Notes: generated from the sequence alone by a model not told the origin. Positions 26,834 through 36,137 are shown, counted from the stretch's first letter. The stretch: 64,000 nt of DNA from Sphingomonas sp. PP-F2F-G114-C0414 (GCF_003688595.1 NZ_RCWT01000013.1:242380-306379), one strand, 5' to 3'. A program made the numbers and translations.

Positions 26834-27360
26834 TTGGCGGGCGGAGTGGCCTGCGCCGCGGCGACCGCGGGCGTGTTGCGCGCATACAGCGCAACACGCG
26901 CGACGATCTGGTCGGCGACGATCTGCGACAGGCGTTCGAGCGCAGTGTTCTCGGCGGCGATCGTCGCATATTCGGAGCGGACGACGTCGATGCCGGCGTC
27001 GGAGCCGGCAGTCGCGTCGAGCAGCACCGAATTGTCGCCGATCCGAACGAGCTGATAGCGCGCGCGCAGCGTCCGACGTTCGCGCGAGACGCTGTCGTCG
27101 GTCCGGACGCCCAGGCCGCTGATCTGGTCGTCGAGGCGGATGTCGATCCGGTACAGCGCCGGTGCGCCGTTCGAGGGCAGGCGATCGCGCAGCGCGGTGG
27201 CCATCAGCCAGCCGTTCTTGCCCGCGATCGGTGCGATCTCGACCTGGCCGAGCGCCGCCGCGACCGGACCGCTGCTGCCGCCTGCATAGAGTGGATGCAG
27301 GCCGCAGCCGGACAGTGCGGGGGCCAGCGCGAGCGCGCCGAGGATCGCTAGACGCTTCAT
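26830..27360 (-). CDS. lptE: LPS-assembly lipoprotein LptE
   Basis: The lipoprotein plug of the LptD translocon at the outer membrane; 176 residues. Signal peptide with lipobox LSGC (C19), followed by [32 protein letters not shown], typical of alphaproteobacterial LptE, and the strand pair [22 protein letters not shown]. Its position between leuS and holA with ATGA overlaps at both ends supports the call. The Ala/Pro-rich tail is probably disordered. Confidence 0.92.
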   Translation of the reverse strand: MKRLAILGALALAPALSGCGLHPLYAGGSSGPVAAALGQVEIAPIAGKNGWLMATALRDRLPSNGAPALYRIDIRLDDQISGLGVRTDDSVSRERRTLRARYQLVRIGDNSVLLDATAGSDAGIDVVRSEYATIAAENTALERLSQIVADQIVARVALYARNTPAVAAAQATPPAK

Positions 27361-30050
27361 GCGACGATGTTCACGAGACGGTCGGGCACGACGATCACTT
27401 TCCGGGGCGGCTTGCCCTCGAGCAGGCGGACGATCTTCTCGGAGGCGAGCGCGGCGGCTTCGACCTCGTCCTTCGGTGCGCCCTTGGGGAAGACGAGCGT
27501 GTCGCGGAGCTTGCCGTTGACCTGCACCGCGATCGTGACCTCGTCGTCGACCAGCATCGCCGGATCGACGATCGGCCAGGCGGCGTCGGCGATCAGGCCG
27601 TCGTTTCCGGCGGTCGCCCAGGCTTCCTCGGCGACGTGCGGGACCATCGGGCTGACGAGCAGCAGCAACGTGCGGATCGCCTGTTCGCGGTCCGCGGAGG
27701 GCGCTGCCTTTTCGATCGCGCTGCACAGGGAATAGAGCCGTGCGACCGCCTTGTTGAACTGCAAGGCATTGATATCGCTCTCGATACCGACGGTCGTGCG
27801 GTGGCAGAGTTTGCGCAAGGCGATGTCGTCGCCCTCGGCCTTGGCTGCATCGTCGGACTCGATCAGGCGCCAGAGACGCTGGACGAACCGCCACGCGCCT
27901 TCGATGCCGGATTCGCTCCACGGGAGATCGCGCTCGGGGGGCGAGTCGGAGAGCACGAACCAGCGCACCGCGTCGGCGCCATACTGGTCGACGATCGGCT
28001 CGGGATCGACAGTGTTCTTCTTCGACTTCGACATCTTCGTCACGCGACCGACCGTCACGGGGCCGCCGGTCGCGATCTCGATATACCCCGCATCGGTCTT
28101 GCGGACCTCGTCGGGAGACAGCCACTTCGTCTTCACCGGCGCGTCGCTCGAATCGTCGTCGTCCGTGTCGGCCTCCGGCTGCGCGTCGCCGGCGTCGCCC
28201 CGGCTATACGTCTCGTGCGTGACCATGCCTTGCGTAAACAGCCCGGCGAACGGCTCGGCGATGTCGAGCATGCCGATATGCTTCAGCGCGCGCGTCCAGA
28301 AGCGGGCGTAAAGCAGGTGCAGGATCGCGTGCTCGACGCCGCCGATATACTGGTTGACCGGCAGCCACTTCTCCGCGCCCGTCCGGTCGAACGGTTTCGC
28401 GTCCGGCTGGCTTGCGAAGCGGATGAAATACCACGACGAATCGACGAACGTGTCGAGCGTATCGGTCTCGCGTCGCGCGTTCGCACCGCACAACGGGCAG
28501 GGGACGTGCTTCCAGGTCCGGTGGCGATCGAGCGGGTTGCCGGGGATGTCGAAGCTGACGTCCTCGGGCAGCACGATCGGCAGCTGGTCCTTCGGCACCG
28601 GCACCGCGCCGCACGCGTCGCAGTGGATGATCGGGATCGGGGTGCCCCAGTAACGCTGGCGGCTGACGCCCCAGTCGCGCAGGCGGAACACGGTCGTGCC
28701 CTTGCCCCAGCCTTCGCCCTCGGCGCGCTCGATCACGACGCGCTTGGCGTCCTCGATGTCCATGCCATCGAGGAAGTGCGAGTTCACGATGGTGCCGGCG
28801 CCGGTCCAGGCGGTGTCGCCGACAAACACGGGCGCCTCGTCATCGCCTTCGCTGACGACGCGTTTGACGGGCAGGTCGTATTTGCGCGCGAAATCGAGAT
28901 CGCGCTGGTCGTGCGCGGGCACGCCGAACACAGCGCCGGTGCCGTATTCCATCAGCACGAAGTTCGCGATGTAGACGGGCAAGTGCCACGTCTTGTCGAG
29001 CGGATGCACCGCGCGGAGGCCGGTGTCGAAGCCGAGCTTTTCCTGCGTGTCGAGTTCCGCCGCGGTGGTGCCGCCACGCTTGCAGAGTTCGATGAAGGCC
29101 GCGGCGTCGGGGTTCGTCTCGGCGATGGCGCGCGCGATCAGGTGATCGGCGGCGACCGCGACGAAGCTGGAGCCGAACATCGTGTCCGGGCGGGTGGTGA
29201 AGACCTCGACGAATTCCTCCCCGGAACGGGGAGGGGGACCATCCGCAGGATGGGGGAGGGGGCTGTCGGCGGGCGCTGCCGTATGTGGCGCGCCCCCTCC
29301 ACCCCCGGCTTCGTCGGCAGTCCCCCTCCCCGTGCCGGGGAGGATTGCGAACTTGAATTGCAGGCCCTGGCTGCGGCCGATCCAGTTTTCCTGCATCAGC
29401 TTGACCTTGTCGGGCCAGTGCTCGAGCGCGCCCAACCCGTCGACCAGCTCGTCGGCGAAGTCGGTGATCTTCAGGAACCACTGCGACAGCTTGCGCCGCT
29501 CGACCAGGGCGCCCGAACGCCAGCCACGACCGTCGATCACCTGCTCGTTGGCGAGCACGGTCATGTCGACCGGGTCCCAGTTTACCGCCGATTCCTTGCG
29601 GTACACGAGGCCGGCCGCGAACAGGTCGAGGAACAGCGCCTGCTCATGCCCGTAATACTCAGGCTCGCAGGTCGCCAGTTCGCGCGTCCAGTCGAGCGCG
29701 AAACCCAGGCGCTTCAGCTGCGCCTTCATCGTCGCGATGTTGGCGCGCGTCCAATTGCCCGGATGCACGCCCTTTTCCATCGCCGCGTTCTCGGCGGGCA
29801 TGCCGAACGCGTCCCAGCCCATCGGATGGAGCACTTCCATGCCCTTCATCCGACGGAACCGCGCGAGCACGTCGCCCATCGTGTAGTTCCGGACATGCCC
29901 CATGTGGATGCGCCCCGACGGATAGGGGAACATCTCGAGCACGTACGAGCGCGGCTTGGTCGACAGGTCGTCCGCGGCGAACGTCTTGCGCTCGTCCCAG
30001 ACCTTCTGCCACGCCGCGTCCGCCTTCAACGCATTGAAACGCGACGCCAT
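27357..30050 (-). CDS. leuS: Leucyl-tRNA synthetase carrying an in-frame repeat insert
   Basis: Charges tRNA-Leu; 897 residues. The HIGH motif appears as HMGHVRNY near residue 50, editing-domain motif as [10 protein letters not shown] near 285, and KMSKSKKN as the KMSKS loop near 675. Zinc-type cysteines are visible (CPLCGA, CDACG). About residues 236-279, at the start of the CP1 editing domain, are encoded by a palindromic repeat (29215-29344). They form a Gly/Pro/Ala-rich stretch absent from canonical LeuRS (which runs directly to the TTRPDT segment). The reading frame stays open, so the enzyme is presumably active because the gene is essential (inference). Confidence 0.96.
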   Translation of the reverse strand: MASRFNALKADAAWQKVWDERKTFAADDLSTKPRSYVLEMFPYPSGRIHMGHVRNYTMGDVLARFRRMKGMEVLHPMGWDAFGMPAENAAMEKGVHPGNWTRANIATMKAQLKRLGFALDWTRELATCEPEYYGHEQALFLDLFAAGLVYRKESAVNWDPVDMTVLANEQVIDGRGWRSGALVERRKLSQWFLKITDFADELVDGLGALEHWPDKVKLMQENWIGRSQGLQFKFAILPGTGRGTADEAGGGGGAPHTAAPADSPLPHPADGPPPRSGEEFVEVFTTRPDTMFGSSFVAVAADHLIARAIAETNPDAAAFIELCKRGGTTAAELDTQEKLGFDTGLRAVHPLDKTWHLPVYIANFVLMEYGTGAVFGVPAHDQRDLDFARKYDLPVKRVVSEGDDEAPVFVGDTAWTGAGTIVNSHFLDGMDIEDAKRVVIERAEGEGWGKGTTVFRLRDWGVSRQRYWGTPIPIIHCDACGAVPVPKDQLPIVLPEDVSFDIPGNPLDRHRTWKHVPCPLCGANARRETDTLDTFVDSSWYFIRFASQPDAKPFDRTGAEKWLPVNQYIGGVEHAILHLLYARFWTRALKHIGMLDIAEPFAGLFTQGMVTHETYSRGDAGDAQPEADTDDDDSSDAPVKTKWLSPDEVRKTDAGYIEIATGGPVTVGRVTKMSKSKKNTVDPEPIVDQYGADAVRWFVLSDSPPERDLPWSESGIEGAWRFVQRLWRLIESDDAAKAEGDDIALRKLCHRTTVGIESDINALQFNKAVARLYSLCSAIEKAAPSADREQAIRTLLLLVSPMVPHVAEEAWATAGNDGLIADAAWPIVDPAMLVDDEVTIAVQVNGKLRDTLVFPKGAPKDEVEAAALASEKIVRLLEGKPPRKVIVVPDRLVNIVA
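29215..29344. repeat. Palindromic repeat inserted in frame in leuS
   Basis: 130-bp element with arms tcctccccggaacggggaggggga and tccccctccccgtgccggggagga. Its first 39 bases (tcctccccggaac... ccgcaggatgg) are identical to the element in dnaE2 at 46235. On the leuS strand it encodes [12 protein letters not shown] at the C-terminal side of the insert. No stop codon is introduced. Confidence 0.88.
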
Positions 30051-30060
30051 TATGTCGTCC

Positions 30061-30501
30061 TCAGCCCGCGATCGAGGCGCGGCGCAGGTCGCGGGCCTTG
30101 GTCAGGATGATATCCTCGAGCTTCTGCGTGGTCGCGGCCTGGACAGGCGACGAGACCCACTGGCCGCCGCGATTGACTTCGCGAAGCGCGGCGACACGGA
30201 GTGCATCGGCGCGCAGATCCTGGTCGAGAATCGAGACGGTCACCTTCATGCGCTCGGTCGGCGTCTGCGGATTGATGTACCAGTCGGTGACGATCACGCC
30301 GCCATTGGAGTCGGTCTGGAGCAGCGGCATGAATCCGAGCGTGTCGAGGCTCGCGCGCCACAGATAGCTGTTGACGCCGATCGTCGTGATCTTCGACGCG
30401 GCGAGATCCGCCTTGGGACGCGCCGATCCGCCGCCGCAAGCGACGAGAGGCAGGGCAAACAGCACGACTGCGATACGCGAGCGGCGAAACATGGGCATCA
30501 T
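30061..30501 (-). CDS. DUF3576 family lipoprotein
   Basis: A 146-residue exported protein with a lipoprotein signal ([11 protein letters not shown] lipobox) then [40 protein letters not shown], diagnostic of DUF3576. It ends [19 protein letters not shown]. Family function is unknown; its members sit next to leuS in alphaproteobacteria. Start could be ATG 30501, 30498 or 30492, all just before the signal peptide. It precedes leuS by 10 bp, so leuS, lptE and holA are probably in its transcript. Confidence 0.9.
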   Translation of the reverse strand: MMPMFRRSRIAVVLFALPLVACGGGSARPKADLAASKITTIGVNSYLWRASLDTLGFMPLLQTDSNGGVIVTDWYINPQTPTERMKVTVSILDQDLRADALRVAALREVNRGGQWVSSPVQAATTQKLEDIILTKARDLRRASIAG

Positions 30502-30805
30502 CCTGGCAAGAAAATCAGCCCTTGCTCTACAGGCGAGCCCGCGTGCCCGCAAGCAGACGCGGGTATCACAGCCATAGGGCTGAGCGAGCGCCGGACGGGA
30601 CGATATTCGCGCGGCAAAACGAGTCGGTTAGGACCGATCCGGTAGCGCTAACGCAGCGATCTGTGTGCTGATTGCAACACTGTCCGACAAATCAGCGACG
30701 AAGAGGGCAATCCGCCGGGTCTGCGGCCTTTGCGGTGGATCAATTCGTGATAGACGCAGTTTCACGAGGATCCGATTACGGGATTCGAAGGACAGATTCG
30801 TTGTG

Positions 30806-31513
30806 ATGACGCGTGGGGGAATATTCGGGGTGGTTGCCGGGGCGCTTGTCGCCACCGCCGCAATCGTCGCGCCTGCCTTCGGCGCCAGCGAACAGCCCGC
30901 CCGGATCGCCAAGCATAACGTCGCCGCGGTTCGCGGTATCGGATCGTTTACGCCCGCCGCTGCAGACCCCCGCCTTGCCGCGATGTTCGCGCGCGGTGGC
31001 TTCGACGCCGGCAGCTTCCGCTTTACGCCGGCCGAAACGCGCCAGGACAACCGCGCGGTGACCGTCGCGGTCCGTGCGCAGACCAACCGCGGCATCGCGA
31101 ACACGGCCAGCCTTGCTTCGACCACGCCGACCGTCGGTATTGCGCCGATCGCGTATAACCTCGGCATGTCGGTGGGTTGGAAGCGATTCGCGATCTCGGG
31201 CGACGTGAACAAGCTTGATCTCGGCGCGATGCCGGGTGGGCGTGAAGCGGCTGATCTGGCGGTAAGCTATAGCGCGAAGAAGTTCAGCGGCACCGTGAAG
31301 GCCGTGGCGGACCGTCCGCTCGCCAACGCACCGCACCTCGTCGAGGAAGCGCCGAGCTATTCGGTCGACGTCGGTGGCTCCTACGCCCTGACGCGCAGCC
31401 TCGCTGTGACGGCGGGCGTCCGGTATCGCTCGGACCGCGAGCGCTTCGTGAAGGTCGACGACGACCGTCGCGACAGCCAGGCCGTGTATCTGGGCACCGC
31501 CTTCCGCTTCTAG
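30806..31513 (+). CDS. Exported beta-barrel-like (porin family) protein, uncharacterised
   Basis: A 235-residue protein with a Sec signal peptide (about 1-26, ending APAFGA). The C-terminal half alternates polar and apolar residues (AADLAVSYSAKKFSGTVKAVAD, YSVDVGGSYALTRSLAVTAGVRYRS) and ends with AFRF, a terminal Phe typical of outer membrane beta-barrels recognised by the BAM machinery. No specific family is recognised. The first ~110 residues are Ala/Thr-rich and less clearly barrel-like. It stands alone on the plus strand with 250 bp of upstream sequence lacking other genes. Confidence 0.75.
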   Translation: MTRGGIFGVVAGALVATAAIVAPAFGASEQPARIAKHNVAAVRGIGSFTPAAADPRLAAMFARGGFDAGSFRFTPAETRQDNRAVTVAVRAQTNRGIANTASLASTTPTVGIAPIAYNLGMSVGWKRFAISGDVNKLDLGAMPGGREAADLAVSYSAKKFSGTVKAVADRPLANAPHLVEEAPSYSVDVGGSYALTRSLAVTAGVRYRSDRERFVKVDDDRRDSQAVYLGTAFRF

Positions 31514-31592
31514 TCGTCCCGTGGAGCGATGCTCGTCGGAAATCGAGACTGATCGTGGCTAGCTGGATCTGGGTGGTGCGCAACTCTACCTT

Positions 31593-31678
31593 CCCGTCAT
31601 CCTGACGAAACTCAGGACCCAGGGTTACTGATCGCTGGGTCTCATGGCGCTGGATCCTGACTCTCGTCAGGACAACGG
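31593..31678. repeat. Palindromic repeat, GTCATCCTGACGAAA type, copy 2
   Basis: Arms cgtcatcctgacgaaactcaggacccag and ctggatcctgactctcgtcaggacaacg are inverted copies with some wear compared with 9063 and 37208. The thiamine-phosphate-synthase-like gene on the minus strand ends inside the repeat. Confidence 0.85.
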
Positions 31679-32226
31679 TGTATTATAGGCATCCAGGCAT
31701 CTATCGCGGCCCAGCCGTGGAACCCGAAACGCTGGATGCGCCGCCAGCGCGACTCGGTCATCCCGCCCAGCGCGATCACCGGTATCCCAAGCCCTCGTCC
31801 GATTCGTATGGCCCGCGCCGGACCGATCCCCGCCGCGTCGTCGTGCGACCGGGTGGGATGGATTGGCGACGCGAACAGGGCATGAGCCCCAGCGCGTATT
31901 CCGGCCAACGCCTCGATGCGTGAATGGGCAGGCCAGGTTCTGATCCCGCGGGTCTGTGCCCGACCATGCACACCGTCGGCCGAGATCGCAGAGTTTCCAG
32001 CCACCACTACGACCAACCTGCGCAGCCGTGCGACGCGGATAACTCGCCGCAGCAATGCCCGCCGTTCTCGCTCGGGCGTGGCATAATGCCGAAACACCAC
32101 GCCGGATCCCGGCGGCAATCGCGTGAGCGCGCGCCACAGTGCATCGCCCATACGCTCGTCCGTCATCAACCAGCGTGTGGGAATGGGGTTACGACGGGCC
32201 ACGCCGCTGCCTATAGCGCGCGGCAT
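31642..32226 (-). CDS. Thiamine-phosphate synthase-like protein
   Basis: A 194-residue TIM-barrel-like protein. It has WLMTDERMGDALWRALTRLPPGSGVVFRHYAT at the N-terminus and FASPIHPTRSHDDAAGIGPARAIRIGRGLGIPVIALGGMTESRWRRI late, corresponding to the phosphate-binding SxxxTxSH and ALGGM parts of ThiE/TenI. The middle is shorter than in true ThiE and several active-site residues are not obvious, so it may be a TenI-like relative. The last ~12 residues (CPDESQDPAP) and the stop codon come from the dispersed repeat. The start is uncertain (ATG 32226, GTG 32202 or ATG 32166). Confidence 0.78.
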   Translation of the reverse strand: MPRAIGSGVARRNPIPTRWLMTDERMGDALWRALTRLPPGSGVVFRHYATPERERRALLRRVIRVARLRRLVVVVAGNSAISADGVHGRAQTRGIRTWPAHSRIEALAGIRAGAHALFASPIHPTRSHDDAAGIGPARAIRIGRGLGIPVIALGGMTESRWRRIQRFGFHGWAAIDAWMPIIHRCPDESQDPAP

Positions 32227-32899
32227 GATTGCTGACGACACCACCAAATTGCAGGCCATCCGCAGCCGGATCGCCAAGGCCGCAGAGATCGCCGATCGCC
32301 GCGCGGACGATGTGACGCTGATCGCGGTCTCCAAGACGCACCCCGTCGAGGCGATCGAACCGCTGCTCGCCGAGGGCCAGCGCGTGTTCGGCGAGAATCG
32401 TGTGCAGGAAGCGTCGGAAAAATGGCCGGGGTTGCGTGTGGCGTATCCCGACGTCGAACTGCACCTGATCGGCCAGCTCCAGTCGAACAAGGCGGCCGAG
32501 GCAGTGGCGCTGTTCGACTGCATCCATGCGGTCGATCGCCCGTCGCTGGTCACCGCGCTGGGGAAGGCGATGGAGGCGAGCGATCGTCGGCCGAACTGTT
32601 TCCTCCAGGTCAACATCGGCGGCGAACCGCAAAAGGGTGGCTGCGCGATCGCCGACCTGCCCGCGCTGGTGGACCAGGCGCGCGCTGCCGGCCTGTCGAT
32701 CGCGGGCCTGATGTGTCTGCCACCCGCGGACATCGAGCCGGCGCCGTATTTCGCGCTGCTGGCAAAGCTGGCGCGCGATCATGGGTTGACCGGCCTCAGC
32801 ATGGGCATGTCCGACGACTTCGAGACCGCGGTGACGATCGGCGCGACTCATGTCCGGATCGGCAGCGGGTTGTTCGGCGCGCGGGGGACGGGCGCTTGA
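32225..32899 (+). CDS. YggS-family pyridoxal phosphate homeostasis protein
   Basis: A 224-residue PLP-binding protein of the YggS/PROSC family, involved in PLP and amino-acid balance. The PLP lysine is in LIAVSKTHPVEAI, followed by FGENRVQEASEKW, ELHLIGQLQSNKAAEAV and the phosphate-binding GLSMGMSDDFETAVTIGATHVRIGSGLFG. The ATG at 32225 is only 2 bp from the start of the divergent thiamine-like gene, so the promoters overlap the coding starts. It is coupled to the HAD gene by a TTGA overlap. Confidence 0.94.
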   Translation: MIADDTTKLQAIRSRIAKAAEIADRRADDVTLIAVSKTHPVEAIEPLLAEGQRVFGENRVQEASEKWPGLRVAYPDVELHLIGQLQSNKAAEAVALFDCIHAVDRPSLVTALGKAMEASDRRPNCFLQVNIGGEPQKGGCAIADLPALVDQARAAGLSIAGLMCLPPADIEPAPYFALLAKLARDHGLTGLSMGMSDDFETAVTIGATHVRIGSGLFGARGTGA

Positions 32900-33570
32900 G
32901 CATTGCGGTCCGATTCGACGCGCTGCTGTTCGACTTCGACGGCGTGCTGATCGACAGCGAAGCCGTCGGCAATCGCCATATCGCGGAATGGTTGACCGCC
33001 GCGGGGCATCCGACCACGGCAGATGAGTCGATGGCGAACTTCATGGGGCTCGCCGGGCCGCAGTTCATCGATGCGATCGAGCGCTGGATCGGGAGGCCGC
33101 TCACCGATGATTTCTACGCCGCGCGGGAGGCCGAGGACGAGCGCGTGATGGCCGCAGGCGTCGACGCGATCGAGGGCGCGGTGGCGTTCGTCCGCTCGCT
33201 CCCTGCCGACCTGCCCAAGGCGATCGTATCGTCTAGCCCGGTCTCATGGATCGCGCGTCATCTGGAGCATATCGGCCTGCGCGATGCGTTTGGTGACCAT
33301 CTTTATAGCGGGCGCGAACACGTGAGGAACGGCAAGCCGGCGCCGGATCTGTATCTGTTCGGTGCGCGGCAACTCGGGGTCGATATCGCGCGGACGGTGA
33401 TCCTTGAAGACTCGCCGGTGGGGGCGACTGGGGCTGTGGCTTCGGGGGGCTACGTCATCGGCTTGTCGGCGGGGTCGCATTGCAACGCCGAGCATGGCGC
33501 GCGGTTGAAGGCGATCGGTGTTGACGCGCTGGCGGAGAGTTTCGACGATGTGGCGCGGTTGATCGGGTAA
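32896..33570 (+). CDS. HAD-superfamily phosphatase (beta-phosphoglucomutase/GPH-like)
   Basis: A 224-residue HAD protein: motif I LFDFDGVLIDSE (Asp nucleophile), motif II around IVSSSPVSW, motif III Lys in VRNGKPAPDLYLFGA, and motif IV VILEDSPVGATGAVASG. The helical cap between motifs I and II places it with subfamily IA (phosphoglycolate phosphatase, beta-PGM, YfbT). Substrate not determinable. Start is TTG at 32896 overlapping the YggS stop; no closer ATG precedes motif I. Confidence 0.9.
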   Translation: MSIAVRFDALLFDFDGVLIDSEAVGNRHIAEWLTAAGHPTTADESMANFMGLAGPQFIDAIERWIGRPLTDDFYAAREAEDERVMAAGVDAIEGAVAFVRSLPADLPKAIVSSSPVSWIARHLEHIGLRDAFGDHLYSGREHVRNGKPAPDLYLFGARQLGVDIARTVILEDSPVGATGAVASGGYVIGLSAGSHCNAEHGARLKAIGVDALAESFDDVARLIG

Positions 33571-33633
33571 CCTAGACCCCGGTCCTGAAAGTCAGGGACA
33601 AGCCAGCCAGTATTCCGCCCCGATAGCCACATC

Positions 33634-33737
33634 CTCCCCGGCGAAGGCCGGGGTCCAGTTGGGAAACGGCGATGACGGCTGACGGACCTTCGTTACATCG
33701 GCTTTCCCGACTGGACCCCGGCCTTCGCCGGGGGGGA
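33634..33737. repeat. Palindromic repeat, CCCCGGCGAAGGCCGGGGTCCAGT type, copy 1
   Basis: Arms tcctccccggcgaaggccggggtccagttggg and actggaccccggccttcgccgggggg are inverted copies, same family as 45216-45320. It fills most of the gap between the convergent HAD and YdcF genes. Confidence 0.88.
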
Positions 33738-33778
33738 CGTTCGAGGAATGCGCAAACTCAACGCGTCCGCGGCGACCG

Positions 33779-34315
33779 CTAGCCCCGCTTACGTCGCCAG
33801 ATCGCGCCGATCCCCGCGACCAGATCATACGGGATAGCCGCCGCTTCCCGCGACCGCATCTTGAGCTGGTACCGCCGGCTCCCGCCATGCGGCACGTGGA
33901 TCGCGCTTGCGGGCATGCCGAGCATCGCGAACAGCATCCGGATACGCGGCTGATGATACCCGTCGGTGCAGATCATGCACTGCGCATAATGCCCCGCGCG
34001 CGCGAACGCGGTCGCAGCCACGACGCTCTGCAACGTATCGACGCTCGCCTCGTCGAGTTGGATTCGCGACCGATCGACCGTCTCTGCCAGTACATCCGCC
34101 ATCACCGACGCCTCGGACGGCCCATGCGCACCCTTCGCCCCCGAGCAGAACAGGTCCGCATCGACATAGCGCGCCGCCGCAGCCGCCGCGAACGCGATCC
34201 GCCGCGCGAGCGTTGGACTCGGGCTCCCGTCAGGACGCACCGCTGCACCGAACACGACGATCAGGCGGCGTGAGGGCGGCGGCGGCGGCGGCGGGGAAGG
34301 CGGGCTCTCGCTCAG
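33779..34315 (-). CDS. YdcF/SanA-like (DUF218) protein, start uncertain
   Basis: A Rossmann-like DUF218 protein: VVFGAAVRPDGSPSPTLARRI at the start, ADLFCSGAKGAHGPSEASVMADVL, then ASVDTLQSVVAA and MICTDGYHQPRIRMLFAMLG. YdcF proteins bind SAM or act in envelope polysaccharide handling; the role is unclear. The first strand (RLIVVFG) lies upstream of the GTG at 34255, so that start is too short. A CTG at 34315 overlapping the ribA stop would give MSESPPSPPPPPPSRR before it; I use that. CTG at 34264 is the alternative. Confidence 0.75.
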   Translation of the reverse strand: MSESPPSPPPPPPPSRRLIVVFGAAVRPDGSPSPTLARRIAFAAAAAARYVDADLFCSGAKGAHGPSEASVMADVLAETVDRSRIQLDEASVDTLQSVVAATAFARAGHYAQCMICTDGYHQPRIRMLFAMLGMPASAIHVPHGGSRRYQLKMRSREAAAIPYDLVAGIGAIWRRKRG

Positions 34316-35358
34316 AACTGGTGCCCCGTGCGGTCGCGCTTGGTCGCGAGATACTGCGCGTTGTGCGGGTTCGACGGCAGGAAATGCGGCACGCGTTCGA
34401 TCACCGTCACGCCTGCCGCTTCGAGCCCGGCGACCTTGGCGGGGTTGTTGGTCAGCAACCGTACCTCACGCTGGCCAAGCAGAGTGAGCATCCGAGCCGC
34501 CACGCCGAAATCGCGCGCATCGACCGCAAAGCCGAGCCGCGTGTTCGCGTCGACCGTATCGAAGCCCTGGTCCTGCAACGCATACGCCCGCAGTTTGTTG
34601 ACCAGCCCGATCCCGCGACCTTCCTGCCGCAGATACAGCAGGATACCCCAGCCGCCATGCTGGATCGCGTGGATCGCGGCGTGCAACTGCGGCCCGCAAT
34701 CGCATTTGAGGCTGCCGAGCACGTCGCCCGTCAGGCACTCGCTGTGGAGACGGACGAGCGGCGGCTGGCCGTTGGGCTGGCCGATCAGCAGCGCGATGTG
34801 CTCGTCCGCGCTTTCGGGGCTGCGGAAAGCGACGATTTCCGCATCCTCCGCGCCTTCGACCGGAAGCCGTGCGCGTGCCGCGAGTGTCAGTCGGTTCGCG
34901 TCCTCATGTGCGTCGATGTCCGCGCGGGCGATGTGGACCTCGGGTTCGCCCGTGCCGAGGAAGAACGCCGGCAGCAATCCCGCGATCCGGGCAAGGCGCA
35001 AGGCAGCTGCCGCCGCGTCCGGATCGGCGAGCGGGAGCGTCTGGAACGGACCCTTGAGGGGGGTGGCCAAGTCGAATTGCGGATCGGCCAGCGCGGTCGC
35101 GGCGGCGAAGTCGATCCAGGGGGCGCGATCGACGAGCACGGGCTCGGTCGGATCCGCCGCCGCGAGCTGGTTCGCGAGCTTCAACGTCGCCGCGCGACCC
35201 GACGAGATCAGGACGCCGCCATTCGCGTCGGGATCGAACGCCGCCAACCGCTCCGCATCCGCCGTCTCGACCGCGAGCAGCACCAGTCCTTCGATCGCGA
35301 TCGGCCAGCCACGTCGTAAAGCGTCCACCGCGCGTGCCGCTGCGCGAGGATTACTCAA
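34312..35358 (-). CDS. ribA: GTP cyclohydrolase II with degenerate N-terminal domain
   Basis: First committed enzyme of riboflavin synthesis. The C-terminal ~200 residues are a full RibA: LVRLHSECLTGDVLGSLKCDCGPQL (zinc cysteines), LYLRQEGRGIGLVNKLRAYALQDQG and LLTNNPAKV. The N-terminal ~140 residues occupy the place of a RibB domain (RGWPIAIEG... NGGVLISSGRA) but lack the acidic D-R-E-x-E-G-D motif of DHBP synthase. It is therefore probably not active as RibB. Start is TTG at 35358 (MSNPRAAARAVDAL) overlapping the xthA stop; no ATG fits. 348 residues. Confidence 0.92.
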   Translation of the reverse strand: MSNPRAAARAVDALRRGWPIAIEGLVLLAVETADAERLAAFDPDANGGVLISSGRAATLKLANQLAAADPTEPVLVDRAPWIDFAAATALADPQFDLATPLKGPFQTLPLADPDAAAAALRLARIAGLLPAFFLGTGEPEVHIARADIDAHEDANRLTLAARARLPVEGAEDAEIVAFRSPESADEHIALLIGQPNGQPPLVRLHSECLTGDVLGSLKCDCGPQLHAAIHAIQHGGWGILLYLRQEGRGIGLVNKLRAYALQDQGFDTVDANTRLGFAVDARDFGVAARMLTLLGQREVRLLTNNPAKVAGLEAAGVTVIERVPHFLPSNPHNAQYLATKRDRTGHQF

Positions 35359-36137
35359 AACGCGAACTCGGTCATGATCGGGACGTGGTCGGATGGCTTG
35401 AGCCAGCTTCGGCAGCGTTCGTAGACGTGGTGCGACACCGCGGCTTCGGCGGCGGCACCGGTCGCCCACATGTGATCGAGCCGACGCCCGCGGTCCGAGG
35501 CGGCCCAGTCCTTGGCGCGGTAGCTCCACCATGTGAACAGGCGGGCGGGGGCAGGGTGGAAGCGGCGGCCGAGATCGACCCAGTCGCCGGCCGCCTGCAA
35601 CTTGCCGAGTGCCTCGACCTCAACCGGGGTGTGGCTGACGACGTCGAGCAACTGCTTGTGGCTCCAGACGTCCGATTCGAGCGGGGCGATGTTGAAGTCG
35701 CCGACCAGGATGGTGGGGCCTGGCAACGTTTCCGACCATGTCGTCATGCGCTCGATGAAATCGAGCTTCTGACCGAACTTGGGGTTCACCTCGCGGTCGG
35801 GGACGTCGCCGCCGGCGGGGACGTAGACGTTCTCGAGCCGTACGCCGTTCTCCAGGCGGACGCCGATGTGGCGCGCCTCGCTGTTTGCCTGCCAGTCGAA
35901 GCGGTCGTCCTCGACGATCGGCACTCGGCTCAGGATCGCGACGCCGTGGTGCATGCGCTGGCCGTGCAGGACGATGTGCTCGTAGCCGAGCGCCCGGAAC
36001 GCCTCCAGCGGGAAGTCGCCGTCGATCACCTTGGTCTCCTGCAGGCACAGGATGTCGGGCTGCTCGTCGCGCAGAAACTGTTCGACGATGGCGATCCGAA
36101 AGCGGACCGAGTTGATGTTCCAGGAGACGATCTTCAC
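35355..36137 (-). CDS. xthA: Exodeoxyribonuclease III
   Basis: AP endonuclease and 3'-5' exonuclease of base excision repair; 260 residues. Motifs: MKIVSWNINSVRFR, ILCLQETKVID (metal Glu), HGVAILSRVP, LVGDFNIAPLESDVW (DFN), FTWWSYR and the C-terminal LDHMWATG...SDHVPIMTEF with the catalytic Asp-His. The ATG follows a 357-bp gap containing the lolA terminator. It is coupled to ribA. Confidence 0.96.
   Translation of the reverse strand: MKIVSWNINSVRFRIAIVEQFLRDEQPDILCLQETKVIDGDFPLEAFRALGYEHIVLHGQRMHHGVAILSRVPIVEDDRFDWQANSEARHIGVRLENGVRLENVYVPAGGDVPDREVNPKFGQKLDFIERMTTWSETLPGPTILVGDFNIAPLESDVWSHKQLLDVVSHTPVEVEALGKLQAAGDWVDLGRRFHPAPARLFTWWSYRAKDWAASDRGRRLDHMWATGAAAEAAVSHHVYERCRSWLKPSDHVPIMTEFAF

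Noticed and set aside
27162..30110. A 982-codon plus-strand open frame
   Set aside because: Antisense to leuS and lptE; Arg/Ala-rich composition typical of a shadow frame.
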